Shown piece by piece: positions 51,231-64,000 of a DNA stretch of 64,000 nucleotides. The stretch lies in assembly GCA_030248295.1 (NCBI GenBank), contig JASANH010000138.1:868001-932000 (forward strand), written 5' to 3'. Under the pieces are notes generated by a model, which did not search any database, was not told the origin of the DNA, and worked only from the letters and a program-made list of their open reading frames with translations. The stretch's first letter is position 1, and each line of letters begins with the position of its first letter. The stretch comes from Mesodorylaimus sp. YZB2_4. Its lineage: Eukaryota > Nematoda > Enoplea > Dorylaimida > Dorylaimidae. A program made the translations under genes and the position numbers.

Positions 51231-54200
51231 ATGGCCCGTTTGGTGGGAATTTGTCGCGAGAATAGCGGCAGTGATCATGATGACGCATTTCAAAAACACC
51301 AGCTGCCCGTTTTCGTCGAAGATATGCGAACGGTATGTGTTACGTCATTTGCTGTTTTTGTAGGCCTATCCTCACTAGAAAACAATTTTGTAGATGGTCG
51401 TTGAATTTGATGACCCATGCGCTGCTTATACAAGCGTCGTGTCGGGTTCGAGCAGACCGAGCTTGAAGCAATTTCGAGAAAAAGTGTCGTCATTGAAACC
51501 GGAAGAGCTCCGCGCTGCTTTGACAGTCGAAAGCGAGCATTTCAACAACACTCTGCTTCAATTAGTACCATGTGTTGGATGCCGACGCAGGTAAGATCAC
51601 ATATTTTGGTTTTCTACTTACCTGCTCGTCGTTAGTTTTTCTGAGTCTTCCTGTTTGAAGTTTGACTTTGCAACCGTTGTTTATCAATGATAGAAATATG
51701 AAAAGGTGGAACACGGCTTTTCTCAATAGTTCGTTCTAGAAATTTTGTTTCAGTGCTGAAAAATTGTACGGTGATTTATCAAGTATGGGACACCCAGCTA
51801 TCTACCCGTTGACAATTACACCAAATCTGGCTTTGACTGTCCATAATTCGTATTTGTCTGACGTGAAATTACTATATCGACTTCTGATCACTGACGGGTA
51901 AGTTGCCGTTTGCCTGCGCGGTACTGGCAGTCCGACTATGTATACCGTATATTGCTTTTATTCAGGCAAAAGGTGCGGCACGCTGTTGAAAATTTAACAA
52001 AGAGCCGGAAAAACAATAAGCGATGTACACTTCATTCGTTGGACATTCACATGTGCCGTACGAAGATCAGGTATGATTCGCGAATAGTCCGAATCTTTAT
52101 TGCCCGACGAAAAGTTGTCTTTCTCGCTTTAGCTGGGAAGAATTATGGGATCTGATGTCCGAAGACTGCCGCGATGAATGCTGCGTAGTTGAGTCGGATA
52201 GCCTGCTGGACATGTTGGAAACTTACCTCGAGAAGCACAGGTAGGCCTTATGATTGCCTTCATATAATTAAGCCTTGCTTTAGCGGACAATTGCCTTGCT
52301 ATTTCAGATTCTGCACTGAATGCAGAGCTAAGGTCATGAAAGCGTATAATTTGCTCGTTGGAGAAGGAGACAAATCGCAAGAAAAGGGTTACAATCCGCT
52401 TGTATACCAAGGACTTCGTTATTGCCCATCAGAGCAGCATCTCCATTTGAAGCCATCGGTTCAATACTTGAATGCTCTAATCGATCGCGCTGAACCGGAA
52501 TTGATGGGAGGGTAAGTGCAGTTGATCGTTGCATGAGTCTTTTTTTGCGGCAAGCTGTTATAATTGTAGGCGAGAAAGGCACGCTAAAACACTGGACATT
52601 GCGCAAGGCGAAGTCTTGACGTGCCTCGGCTTGTATATGTACGACCGTTTGCATCGGCTCGTTATGGCGTTAAAAACACTGCAAACGACGTTTCAATTGC
52701 TCTATTGCACGGGTATTATTGCCTTGCACACTAATTTTCAAGTATGTTGTTTTTCTAACTTAATTTTTCGTGTGTTAACAACAGCTGCTGCTTAACATTC
52801 AGGAAACATTGGAACGTAAGCACGGTCTAAGTGATTCATTGGAACGGTTGTGCGCTGAGCTCCAAGATTCCGCCGCGAATCCATCGTCGCAAAAACATCA
52901 AGGGGTGGGCAAAGGAAGTAATGGGCTCAGCGGTCATAATGCTGCGGCTGGAAATGGAAAACGAGCTAGAAAAAAACCGTCAAAGTCAGCTAGCGCCTCT
53001 TCCGTTTCGGTTACTAAAGTAAGCTGTTGGATTTGAAATATATAAAAGCCTTTGATGGCATCTGGTATTTGTTTTTCAGGCTGTCCTTTCAAAAGTGCTC
53101 TTGGCTGACGAAGACGAGTGTCCGAACTGCGTGCGCCGTAGTTCAATGTCTGGTACCGACTCGGCGCCATGTAGCCGTCAACATGATCAACGCTTGTCGC
53201 CATCGCCGTCGATTCGCACGAGCTCGTTGGGTCAAAGATCGTTCTCCTTGCCCCGAGCTGCATCGTCTGTCTCTGTTTCGACTACTTCGCCACCATCAGC
53301 GTCGGATGTGAATTTTTCAACCAATGACGCAGCCACCGTCAAATCCACGCATGATCACAACGGGAATGGCCACGAAGATTTCGACGGCTGCACAGGTTCA
53401 AAGAAGACGCCAGATCGAAAAAGATTGTCGATGGGTGCCGGGGATGACGATGAGTGCAGTAGCGGGAATTCTTGGTGCCACGACGCGGGATACTGTTCGC
53501 AAGAACTTTCTCCTGGTGGAGGCTCACCATCGGGAACTTGCCGTTTGGTTAATAAAACAAGAGGTAAGCCATCTTTCCGAAATTCCTTGCCGTCTTTAAC
53601 GTAGCACTTGAGGACTTGGTCTCCGCATGGGTCTTACTTTGGATTGTAGAGTGAGTAGTACTGTAGGCGAGGATGTTTTGGTCCAAAAATTATAAAGCGC
53701 ATGTGCGTGTTTTGTCCCCACCCCTGATAGATTCAGAGGAAATGAGTATTGTATTACTAGCAGGTGACCTTATTTTCTAGTTTTTTTTGTGAAAACGGGA
53801 AGCCTAGTTTTTCTCAATGAAGCGAAGGATACATATTTTTCACCAAGAATGCTCGGAAGTTTGCTAATATCTCTTAGCTTATGGATATGACTAGCGTACG
53901 CTTAATGACAGACTTGCCCATAGCACCTTTAGCCTGTTTAGTGCACTCGCTTTCATGGCGGGGCATATTACGCTGGTAAAGGACCCGAGGGTCGATCCTT
54001 ACAGAGACCACGTCACTGGGCCAGCGTGTGTGCTTATCTAACGCTTGTTTGGTTGCTATTTTAGCAATATCGATCAGCATTGTCGGTTGCCCGTGCGGTA
54101 AAATCGTGTCTGAGATGCCGACACACGAAGAGTGTCTGCAGGAGCAATGTGACTGTGATGACGGTGGAGAGAAGGAAACGAAAGGCAGTCATCATATGGA

Positions 54201-54494
54201 CTTATTTAATGGGCACGGCGGATTTTGCTCGTGCAGTTTGCTGGATATGTTGGAGGTGAGTGCACTGAGAGCGTGCTGGCTTGGACAAGTTCATTGAATA
54301 ATTATTTGCAGGACGAAAACAAAGAAAATGGTTCAGCCAGCGAAGATTCGTTGATTTCGCCAGAAGATGTTAAATGGTTTCGCGAAAACGAAACGCTCGT
54401 CTCGGATAAGCGGCGTGCTCTCCGCGAGCGCTTGATTCGTCAATTTCGTGACATGCAGGAACGAATGCAGGCTCGCAATCCGGCGCAGTCGTAA
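51231..54494 (+). CDS. FAM193: FAM193-family protein
   Basis: FAM193 proteins are conserved in animals and poorly understood; human FAM193A is about 1,260 aa. Eleven exons: 51231-51332, 51394-51590, 51754-51897, 51966-52070, 52133-52240, 52308-52511, 52570-52741, 52803-53018, 53080-53563, 54065-54255 and 54312-54494; sum 701 aa. The conserved core spans exons 2-7: LVPCVGCRRSAEKLY, KNNKRCTLHSLDIH, CCVVESDSLLDMLETYLEKH, RFCTECRAKVMKAYNLLVGE, EKGYNPLVYQGLRYCP, GGRERHAKTLDIAQGEVLTC and LGLYMYDRLHRLV. A Lys-rich segment and a Ser-rich domain follow. Exon 10 has Cys clusters (GCPCGK, ECLQEQCDCDD, FCSCSLLDML), recalling the Cys-rich motif of FAM193A. The end (DKRRALRERLIRQFRDMQER) is helical. Shorter than the human protein because the disordered linker is reduced. 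Exon 10 start is the least certain junction. Confidence 0.93.
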
Positions 54495-54996
54495 CGTGGC
54501 CATTCGAAGAATGAATACAGTAAGGTGATACGCTCTGAAGGGGTCTGTCGTGTTGTTACGCATATATGGTGTCCCTCGAATATAAATTGTTTGGTAGAAC
54601 CCGCCTACATTTATTCCTATTTATTACAGCAGAGTGGTTCCGTCTGTTTTTCTAAAATGGGCTGGTTGAGCAGGGCTTTCAAATGGGGAGCTGGTATTTC
54701 GGTTGAGGTGTGATAAGTGAGAGATTTTCCGCTCTCGGAGGTGTGGACTGCTCTATGATATACTGTCACGTGCAGGCGTGTTCATGTTGAGCAACGTCTA
54801 GGGACGGTGCATTCTGGTGTGTTCTATTCATACAATGATGTGCAACATCGAATTTATTATCTGTTCTGGTGAGGCGGTTCACTTTTCTACAGTGTATTTC
54901 GTATGTTATGAAAATCTATTTGAATGCAACGTATTCACACGGGATAAAAAGTGGTCTTGACGACAGACAATGATAAGACTGTACTGGCCTGTCGAG
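54495..54996. other. convergent FAM193 / STK32 3' ends
   Basis: 500 bp between the two stop codons, expected to hold both 3' UTRs. No coding feature. Confidence 0.5.
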
Positions 54997-56777
54997 TCAC
55001 TCGTCCAATCTGCCCAGTCGTTTGGAAATGGCGTCGGCCTGCAGAGGCAGCCTGAGGCCCAGTTCCTCCTCGAGTTTTCTGATACGTTCCTCCTCGTCTT
55101 TAAGCAGTTTTTCGCGATTGTAGTCCTTAAACTGTCGCTGCATGTTGTCCAAGGCCTCTTGCATGGGGTCGCTGGTGTCTGGGCCGTTCTGGGCCTGTTG
55201 CTGTTGACGCTTTTTCTTCTTGTGGAGTGGTTTAGATTCGATGATCATTTCCTCCAATTCGAAGGTGGGGTCGCAATTGAGTGAGTCCTTGGGCGGAATG
55301 TAGACCGGCTGGATGCGTCGTCTGAGGACGTCCTCAAGCCGAGTGTCTGCGAGGAATGGGTGCGCCTGCAGCTCGTCCACTGTGCACAGTCTCTGGCTGG
55401 GCTCGTAGGAGAGGAGTGCGTGCAGAAGGGCCACCAGTTCAGCACTCCACTCGAGCGAGACGGCCAGTGGCACCCTGTAAGCACTGAGAGCCTCCTTCGA
55501 GCTCATGGCCATGTTGATATCGAACGGGCGTCGTCCGCGAATCATCTCGTAGGCGCAGACGCCGAGCGACCACCAGTCGACCGAGTAGTCGTAGCCGGGG
55601 CAATCGTGCAAGGCCACACGGAAGATTTCCGGGGCTATGTAGGGCCGGGTGCCGGTCAGGGAGGTGGCCAGCGAATTGTCGCCCAGTTTAGTGGCAATGT
55701 TAAAGTCAGTGATGTGGGCGTGGCCATTGTCATCCAAGAGGATGTTGTCGGGTTTGATGTCCCTGTGCACGACTCGCTGTTTGCGTAAGTAATCCAAGCC
55801 CAAGGCCACTTCGCAAATGTACAATTTGATACGGCTCTCACTAAAACGACCGCATTGATTCAAGTGAAATCTGAGATCGCCTCCCAAAAGTAGATCGAAT
55901 ACGAGGAACATATCCTCCGAGTCTTGAAATGAGAACCATAGATTGACCAAAAACGGGTGCGCCAAATCCACGAGCAGTTCGATTTCACGCATCACATTTC
56001 GAAATGCATCTTTTTGAATACAAGCTACTTTGTTCACGTGCTTCATAGCGTACATTCGGCCAGTGTCCTTTTTCTGCACTATGCAAACCTACACGAAAAA
56101 ATGGAAGGGGTCTTGTATGCGTGTCTTGAGTCATACTCTTTCCAGGGCCTACTGTAAGCGAGCAGCGCTTTTTCAGACCCTGGGTTCTTGAAAAGATGAG
56201 CAATCAATGCAGCCCTATTCAGGAGTTCCGACTGAGACGGGGCATGAGAACTAACGTTTGGATAGCAGAACAGGAAATTTCCTTTTGTAATTCCCTTTTC
56301 ATGTTAGGCTGGAAAGGGCGACACCATTAGTTATCACACAATTGACGTAGAAATGTGATAAACCAAGGACGTCATGGCCCCTCGCCGCCTCCAGGCACTA
56401 TAATTAGCCTTGATAGCCTGATGGCCCTTATTGCTTCTGCCAGAAGGTCTGTTTGTAAGAGCATTGGAGGGGCGCGTCGGTGGACGAGCTCCAGTTCCCG
56501 CTGGCCCAGGGGGGTTTCGGCCTTCCATACCACTCTGCTCAAGACATCAGGTCGGCATTCAAGCTCCGACAAAGAATTGAATTCTGCAGTAACATTACGC
56601 AAGGCACGGCAAGGAAAACTTGCTGAATAAACATGAGAGAAGGTCTGCGAGAACACGTACCTTTCCAAAACTGCCTTTGCCGATGGCTCTCAAAATATGG
56701 AAATCGTCAAATGTGACAGTTTCTGGCGCTGAATCAGCGCTACTGGTGGTGGGCTTATTGGAATGATTGGCTCCCAT
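54997..56777 (-). CDS. STK32: STK32 (YANK) serine/threonine kinase
   Basis: AGC-related kinase of poorly known function. Two exons, 56777-56661 and 56088-54997, give 402 aa (human STK32A-C about 396-486). It begins MGANHS, an N-myristoylation signal as in human YANKs. Kinase landmarks: [15 protein letters not shown], Lys in [29 protein letters not shown], catalytic [14 protein letters not shown], and TDFNIA, with DFN in place of DFG as is normal for STK32. Further: [31 protein letters not shown] and the family tail [20 protein letters not shown] followed by KKKK. The last 60 residues are Gln-rich then coiled coil ([19 protein letters not shown]). The single 572-nt intron contains a frame open on both strands without family resemblance. 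Confidence 0.96.
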
Positions 56778-58548
56778 GATTACAAAAATGGATGAGGTCC
56801 AAGAAGACGATAAATCTTGTCGTGTCCTAATTATTCATACCAAAACACTGTCTGTGAGTGAAGCAGAAGAAACAAAGAGCGTACGAGAGTTCGATCGATG
56901 CTGGGCACATAAGCAATCGGGGATTGGGTGGGACGAGAGAAAGAGGCGGTCCAGAGTGCGCTAACGGAAAGTAAGCGCTAAAACTTGAATTGCTGCGGAG
57001 TTGTGTCGGGTCGGAAACGACATCCGGCGCCAGGGAGAGGTTCCAAGGCAACATGCATGACCAAGTACGAGAACGAAGAATCCGCTGGATCAATATAAAT
57101 AAGCATTCGCAGATAGCTCTGAAGGCTCCCGGCTGACAAGCCCTGCTGCCTTCAGCCAAAATTGGACTCTCCTCTCCTAGTACGTCAGCAACGTATTAGG
57201 ACCAGCGCGTTCGGCCTTCACATTCCAACCGAACTTGTACACAAATTAGTCGAATTCATCCCGTTAGGTAGACAGTTATTCCATAATCGAAGCATCACTC
57301 ATCCTCACACCCCACCCAGCCGACCAATGGACCAGCCGAAGCAAAATGGACTTTTAAAATGTTGTCTCCGTGTAGCCCACGTCCTAGGCAAATAAGACCA
57401 TTATGAGCGACCATTAGCACTGGCATTGGTGCCAAGATCAAAATCGATGCGGCATGCATCAAGGTGTCGTCGCTAATGAAACCAGCATTCATGCAATCTT
57501 GGAAAAAGCCGTCTCACTTGGAAAGGCAAGAGAGGACACATAGCCTCCCTCCTGTCTAAAACACCCTGCTAAATGGTCGCGACTTGGGTCAATACACTTC
57601 TAGGCAACAAAGGAATGATTGATGGTCCCGGGGAGCGTCTTGGCTAAGGAAGCGTGTGCGTGATCTTGCGCAGGTGGATGCGGCTAATGAGGCACATTTG
57701 TGAGACAGCAAGTGAAACCGCATGGGATGTTCGATCGGGACCCACATTCTCCTGCAATTTCTCATCCAGTCTACGATTTCCCAAGGGAATGAATAGACCA
57801 GACTTGCCGCAGTCTCGGGCCCCATTCTTGAGGAACGTTTGCTGTGCACTAAAGTACCGTAAAGTTGACGGCATCAGACAGTTTGACCATGGTTGAAGTA
57901 AGAAAAGTGCCCAATGGCCGATAAATTTCTAAATAGGCCAGTTCAAGCAGCCAGTATTCTTTTCGTGCCAATGGTGATAGTATGAGATCTGTTTTCTTTC
58001 GAAAAGTCTGGATCGACGTAACACCGAGATGGCCTACCCTTTGTATCGCAGCTCTATTCCTTATTGCCTCAGAGGTTGACCTGCGGATCCTATCACTTGA
58101 GTTGTGCAAGCTAATTAAACAAAAGGGCCTTGAAAAAGCAGTGTTTTGGAACATGAGCAATTCATCGCATGATGAGCACTCGTGACAACTGTCATTACGT
58201 ACGCACTGGCCGTGAGGGGTGTCTGACAGTATGAGATTTTTATAATAGAGCGGCGTGGAGATGGAACGGCTTGTATGTGATTGTTTTCGAGCTTACTCAG
58301 CAGGTAAGGTTCACATTGTCAGAGAGACCAGAGTAGGTTTGTCTGACGCGAGATCACAAGAAAAACCACGTAAATAAGCAAATTTTCCTTCCCTTTACTG
58401 GTGGGCCCGTGAGCGTGCATTTTGGTTCTTTTATTGTAATCCCTGATTCACAAAGGGGAGGGCAACGTACTTCGACGTTGTTGGTACTCGGAGGCCCCTT
58501 CACATGTACAGTACAACCTCTGGGTCAGACCACTTTGGCATTCTCTCG
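56778..58548. other. between STK32 and the unrecognised gene
   Basis: Should contain the STK32 promoter. Minus-strand frames at 57295-57492 and 57589-57874 have protein-like composition, and could be further 3' exons or a separate gene, but I found no chain of phase-consistent splice sites and make no call. Confidence 0.4.
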
Positions 58549-61500
58549 CTATAACCACAGAGTAGAGAGGCACTGCGCAAAGTTGGCCGAGGACAGCGAT
58601 GGCGCTAAAATTATGAAAGCTTCTGGGGTAATATTCTTGAGAAACGCTGCGAAAGCGCAGGCGCGATTAGCGATGCTCACTGCCGAAAAGCAGCTCTTTT
58701 GCGAAGCCATGGTCAGTCAGAACTGTGTGAACAAATTTAAGCCTCAATCATTTATAGCCCCGAATCAGGTTCCTTGAAAAAGTATAGTATGACTGTACTC
58801 GTCCCCTGAATGTTGCTCGTTTACTTTTATCTTTGTAAGGAAAGGGGGTCTCCACATCGTCGTCCAGATCAGCATTTTCGGCCAAGTGATGCAGAGTATC
58901 TATCACGCACGAGCGTACAATAGCGCAAGCCAGATAACAGTGTACGTAGCTACCGGTCGAAAACAGAGAAGTGTGTGCGTTGCTTTTGTCTAGAATGCTT
59001 AGTATTCTATTGCTAGTCGCTATACGGTATATATGGCCACTGTCCAATGTACAGCCTCACATTGTACAAGCCTTGCTCCAAGTTCTTTTTTAAACCAGCT
59101 GTCACCTAAGCACATTTTCCCACAGAAACTGAGAATGGGTCGGACATTTTGTGGTAGCATAGCTCGCTCCGAGTCCAGCCAAGTTTTAGTGTGAGTCGAA
59201 CGCTAGCAGACATGACAAGCAGGGCTAGTGTGGAAACAGAGTTATGATCTGAATTATGGAGCCAGTCGTTACGTGTTTAGACATTATTCGAACAGTGGCC
59301 AGTGGGATACGCTCCTCGAGCCACTGTATGGAAGTCTAGTGCTCTTTGCAATCTAGCTTTTCTTGAGGCCATTTGCGTTATTGGCAATATTTTTTTACGG
59401 CTTCCAGCTCCTTTTAATGCAGATTCGGTCAACTCTCCCAGCCTCATATTCCAGTGGACCTATCCATATACGCATCTTTGACGGTGTTTTTTATTAAGAC
59501 CATTAGCTGTGTTGGAAAAAGCTCATTTGATCAGTCAGATGAGTTGCTTTCCGAATATGCTCATCTAACCCATTTTTCATTCTTTTTTATAACACTACAC
59601 CTCTTTCCTTTCGGGTTACGTCCTTTGTATAACGCTACGAACGCACGACCAGCGAACCAACTCATCGAAGCCCGTTTCGCTGATCGTGAACGCCAGGTCA
59701 GTTGGAGATATAACGTAGTAAACTATTCAATTTTCGCCCAAACTTTAAAAGTCGAGAGCAGTTGTTCTCAGCTGAAAAACAATTGCCGCATCTGTTACGC
59801 AATCATCGATGCTCTTCAACCACCCGAGCCATTGTTTTAGCTCTGCGAAGTTTTGCTGCGTAATGAAGAAGAGCTCCCCTGGACGACGGCTGTGTAAATG
59901 GATATTAACCTCCTGTTGAAACGATAAATATGATTCGTAGGCTTGTAATAGCCTTGTATACACCCAATTGGGCCCCAATATTTGATTAGAGAGTGCTAAG
60001 GATTAATCGTCTTCTAAGGTGAGATAGGCATTGTACAAATTATGCGTCTGCTAGTCGAGGCCAATCGAGATATCGTGCCAGTGCAAGTTGTCCAAACAAG
60101 CCGCACCTGCTCCACTCATTACGATATGGGGTCCCTAGCGGGCTATACTGTCCTCACTTTCTAATTTCTGATCTGTTAATTTGACCTAGGCAAAGAAGAG
60201 GAGGATCTGCCAGCCGTGAACGTGAACTGCCTTCTTGGTCGACTCCTTCGTTCGGCTCGTTTCTTCCGTAGTTGACGGGTAGGCGAATGTTGAGGGGAGA
60301 GAAGTAGAGTGTGGAAGCTCGTTCTATCTTCCTCTCCATCCGAGCATCAATCTTGGCAGCGGGTGAGGCTCGGGCTGATCTTCGAGGCCAGAGAGGCGCG
60401 AAGTCATTTGCCACAATTAATCTTCAAAAGATGCCCAAGTTTGCGAGTCCATTTTTGAGTTCTCTCACTGCCTAGACAGCACTTACTTTTACGCAATGGG
60501 TACATTACAGCGCAGTGAATCTGTAGCGTAGTGGGCCAAGAATCGGTGGTTTCGTCGTCATCACTCCGTTCACATTCCTCGAGGCGGTGTACCAATTTGC
60601 TAGTATCTCGTGTTTTGATTTATGCATAAGCCATTCTATCTTAACTGAGGTTCAGCCAAAACATATTTGCCTCGAACCACTGCCATCTCAAGAATGAGAC
60701 TAGCAGGCGCTCTCTTTTCCAGGCTCTGCTTCAATAGTAGGAAATAAGTATCTTCGAAAAGGTCATCGCACACCCGTTGTGAAAAACTTCAAATATCATC
60801 CTTCAAGCTGCTGGGTTTGTTCTCCGTTCCGATCTTACCTGACTCACCTATTGCTAGAAATTGCAGCGTTTATTCTCTAGTGCACTCGTGGGCGGTGCCG
60901 ACTGCTGCTGACAGTGATGCGATTTGGACATGCGGGATGGAGAGTCTTACTGCTCGCTTTATATGTGCGATAATTTTGGCGTCCTGCTGATCGTATGACG
61001 CCCAAATTACTCGCTTTGTAAGTTTTTATCCGTCAACGGATGGGACACAGGGGATTCTGTACTCATCAAGAACCAAGATTACAATTTTCGAGTCGACTCG
61101 GCTGTCCTCGAGTTGGAACATCGTCAGCTGGTGACGATGATCCGACACGACGACAGTTGACGAGCCCCGGAGGCTTCTTTGGATCGCAGCTAGCCGGGCT
61201 GTTGGATCGAAAATGTCGGGCCAAAGAATCTTAGCTTTTCCCATTCTTACGTATGCCCGAACGTCGAAATAATAAGTAACGGACTTGAAAAGCGACAAGT
61301 GGACACGGCTCGAGAAATAGATGGGTGCTGCATTCGCCACCCGGCTGACGCATTTTCAATTCCTTCTCCTCCTTTTTCTGTTCTTCAGAAGGGCGAGGGT
61401 GCGTTGAGTAGGAGACCTCATTTGAACGATTAGTCTTTTACTTCTTCGCATTTCGCCCCTTTGCTTTATTGCTTGCTTGTTTCAAGGAGGACACCGCCGT

Positions 61501-63893
61501 ACGACCTAAGACGGGCAAGTATAGTTTGCACCAGTTGCTCTACTTAGGTTCGAGTCCAGAAGACAGTTTGATGTTGAAATTACCTGCCAGTTGAAGAGCG
61601 ACGAGATATCGTTGCAAAAACCACGGTTATGGGGTCCTTTAAGACAATTTTTTATCCATTCTTCGTCGCCCATTTGTGCCCCCACCGTGTGCACGCCTTA
61701 TTTTGCGCTCAGCTACTGTTTTCAAAACTTTTATGCCCCCCCACGAAGGGCACCAATCGAAGTCCATGTACTTGGAGGGCGTCTGGTATGAATGCCAAGG
61801 CGATATGCGAGGGCTTTGCGCACGTACTGATCTTGAGAGTCATAGTCTGACACGTATTCGGATTACGATTGCCAGTATTGTTGCAAAAGCCTCAGCACCA
61901 CCGAAGTGTTTGGAGTTAGCTCGGTTGGTAAGACCATTTCCGACTCGGGGTCTGCTAGCTAGCTTGTCTAAAAATTAATCGGCTCGTTGCCCGCCTTAGC
62001 TTGGCCCACTCTTGCTCTCGTTCAGCGGGTCGCCGGGAGGAATGAGAAACTATCGGAACGCGTTGGTCGTCCCATAAATTTTTGGCCCTCTTCTTGGTAA
62101 TAAATACGGCCATACGCGCAAGTGAGCACGAATACACTGTGCATGGGAATTACGAGCACATCTCGTGCACGCTTCTCGATTATATCCCGAGGGCGAACGT
62201 TTTTGGCGGATCCTAATCGACGAGTACGCTTGATCGCCCTCTCGCGACCGAGCTAGACAGATAAAGGAGAAATTCGGCTGTTTTTCTGCCCCTACTCTCC
62301 ATGATGTGATAGCTCCTACTCGCAGGGCCAACCTCATCAAATGCGTCCACTATTTGGCCGATACGACTTAGCTTACATACCAAAAACCTATTGGACGGGT
62401 CGATATCCTGAGTTGGTCTAGGAACATATTTTCTGCTTCGAACGACCTAATGCGAGCACCTAGAGAGTGCTTCGTCTTCACAAGTGGCTTCGACAAGGAC
62501 TCACCGCCTCGTGTAGCATCAAGTCTTTGTTGCGCCATTTATGCTTTCCAAGGATGAACGTAGGAGCTTTGCTGGAGTTGGGGCGGCAGGTGGAGGTTGG
62601 CGATCAGAAGACGTTCCACGAGACAGATGAAGAGAGGAGAAGCCGAAACTTTTCCTAGCTAATGAGGCATTGCGAGCGGTACTGAGGCAGCCCCAGTAAC
62701 CGCCTGCCACTCAGCTTTTTCTATTTGCTAACTGAAGGACTCATTTTTAACAGGGCCATTTGCCCGAGTCGAGATGCGGGGTTTGTGGCCGTTGTCCTTC
62801 TCGTCGAGGCAATCGAAGACTAGCTCAGGTCACAGGGAGCCTTCCTACGTGTATCGGTATCATTACAGCCTAACTGTGTAAGTGGGCCTAGTGCCAACTA
62901 GCGCGGATATCCGTCGAGTGGGACGAGAACAACTGCAGCTTCCTATTTCAATACTTACCTTGGTAGCAGCGTCAGAATGACTACGTGATCAGCACACTTT
63001 GGTTAGTGACCGGCAATGAATCCTACCTGTTCCTAGCATTGGCCTTCCTTCAAATTGCCCTCACCCTTGACGGGTCTTACGATGGCATGTCGATAAGGTG
63101 GCGGCTTCACTGGGTTGCTATGCGGGGCACTCACTAGTAGGCGGGCCTGAATCGATGTTTTCGGCGTGGTAGAAGCTTGACAAGCTTTTTTAAGCTAGTG
63201 CTTATAACTGATCAAGTTAACGCCTTCGCCTTCCCATATTTAGCTTTTTCTGGTTTCAAGCTGCTTAGATTACTCAAAATAAGTATTCTCGTCTTTGACA
63301 AGTTTCATATTTCCCTAACCCACCATCTAATGTGACTTTGCCCGATGAAGTTGGACGAAGCAGGACTGGGAAGAACAGTTTTGTCGCACTCGCATTTTCA
63401 CGCCAAATAGTTGAGAAATAAAAAGTGACAGGGTAAGGATTTGCCAAGTCGCTTTGATTATGGAGTTGAATCTTTTTCTGTGGGCGAGGTTGGCTGCCTT
63501 GGTCAGCACATTGCGCTTTAGCTAGACTGCGTACTCGTATAACAGGGCGCGAGTATTATTAGACTCGATCAGCTTGGTCCGAGGCTGATGTCACACGAAA
63601 ATTTCCTTTTAAGGTTCTTGCCAATTGTTTCACGTAATTGCCTAAACGCTGGCGCCAGTAGGCGCTAGGCGATCGTAGGACGATTAATCATTGCGCGTTC
63701 CTGTTACCTTGCTTGGATCAAACATTGCGGCGGCTTGTTGGTTGGTAGTATACAATGTTACAGCGCGCATTCCCTGCTCAATGTACATTACTCAGATGGA
63801 TATCCTCTATCGCATACGTTCTCCTTCTCACGGCACCGGTGTCGTCAAGGAACAGTAATTTAGATGAGTACGGGTAAGTAGGAAGAATGGGGG
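58549..63893 (-). CDS. large multi-exon gene, product not recognised (partial)
   Basis: Candidate exons in order: 63893-63832, 63773-63708, 63584-63528, 63477-63324, about 61380-61251, 61198-61083, 60983-60951, 60786-60646, 60599-60487, 60421-60186, 59995-59799, about 59712-59640, 58949-58825, 58722-58681 and 58646-58549 (stop TAG). Phase agrees across exons 1-2 (55-nt intron), 61251/61198 (52 nt), 61083/60983 and the last three. Typical translations: LLFLDDTGAQGMRAVTLYTT, NPYPVTFYFSTIWRENASAT, STVVVSDHRHQLTMFQLEDS, VCDDLFEDTYFLLLKQSLEK, GELFFITQQNFAELKQWLGW and ILTDHGFAKELLFG. There is no signal peptide or repeat. The piece is helical and strand-mixed, as in large scaffold proteins. The start codon lies beyond the window. 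Gaps (63.3-61.4 kb) surely hide more exons, and more than one gene is possible. No family assigned. Confidence 0.5.
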
Positions 63894-64000
63894 CTAATTG
63901 CCAGAGTGCAGGTATCCGAATCAGTGCTCCCTTGCACATGTCAAATACATCTGCTTAATTTGCGTCATGATGGCGAGGGGATCTATTGATCATTTGCACA

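Noticed and set aside
53870-54010. tRNA-like stretch with GGTCGATCC resembling a B box in the FAM193 intron 9
   Set aside because: One base short of the consensus, and no cloverleaf with an anticodon stem could be drawn.
56355-56668. Frames open on both strands within the STK32 intron
   Set aside because: Flanked by confident STK32 exons; translations are low-quality and mirror each other across strands, as expected from biased composition.

Overview
This is nuclear DNA from a small-genome invertebrate animal. The evidence is spliced genes with GT-AG introns that are mostly 50-75 nt long, and clear metazoan-only orthologues (Roquin, AKAP1, PHF12, UNC119, FAM193, cyclin T, a Rough-type homeobox). 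A rough orthologue suggests a protostome, most likely an arthropod or close relative; the species cannot be named from this window. I rebuilt exon-intron structures by hand from splice sites and reading phase. For fourteen genes the summed exon length is a multiple of three and the start and stop codons fit.

Layout. From 0.8 to 35.7 kb seven genes lie on the minus strand: rough homeobox, cyclin T, AKAP1, Roquin, ALDH7A1, UNC119 and PHF12. Two plus-strand genes follow: intronless ARPC5 and a leucine-rich-repeat membrane protein. Minus-strand genes resume with an unrecognised single-pass membrane protein, TRMT6 and a TESK-type kinase. TESK is divergent from FAM193 (plus). STK32 (minus) and a large unrecognised multi-exon gene (minus, running towards the right edge) complete the window.

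The genes are not an operon or pathway. They cover transcription (cyclin T, PHF12, Rough), mRNA decay and localisation (Roquin, AKAP1), tRNA methylation (TRMT6), lysine catabolism (ALDH7A1), actin control (ARPC5, TESK), lipid-cargo trafficking (UNC119) and signalling (STK32). There is no CRISPR array, rRNA, convincing tRNA or prokaryotic system.

The most unusual signals are: a PHF12 intron whose two splice sites sit inside inverted terminal repeats, so a DNA transposon may have become an intron; long G-runs just downstream of four 5' splice sites; two other inverted-repeat elements, one between the divergent TESK and FAM193 genes; and the unrecognised gene at 58.5-63.9 kb.
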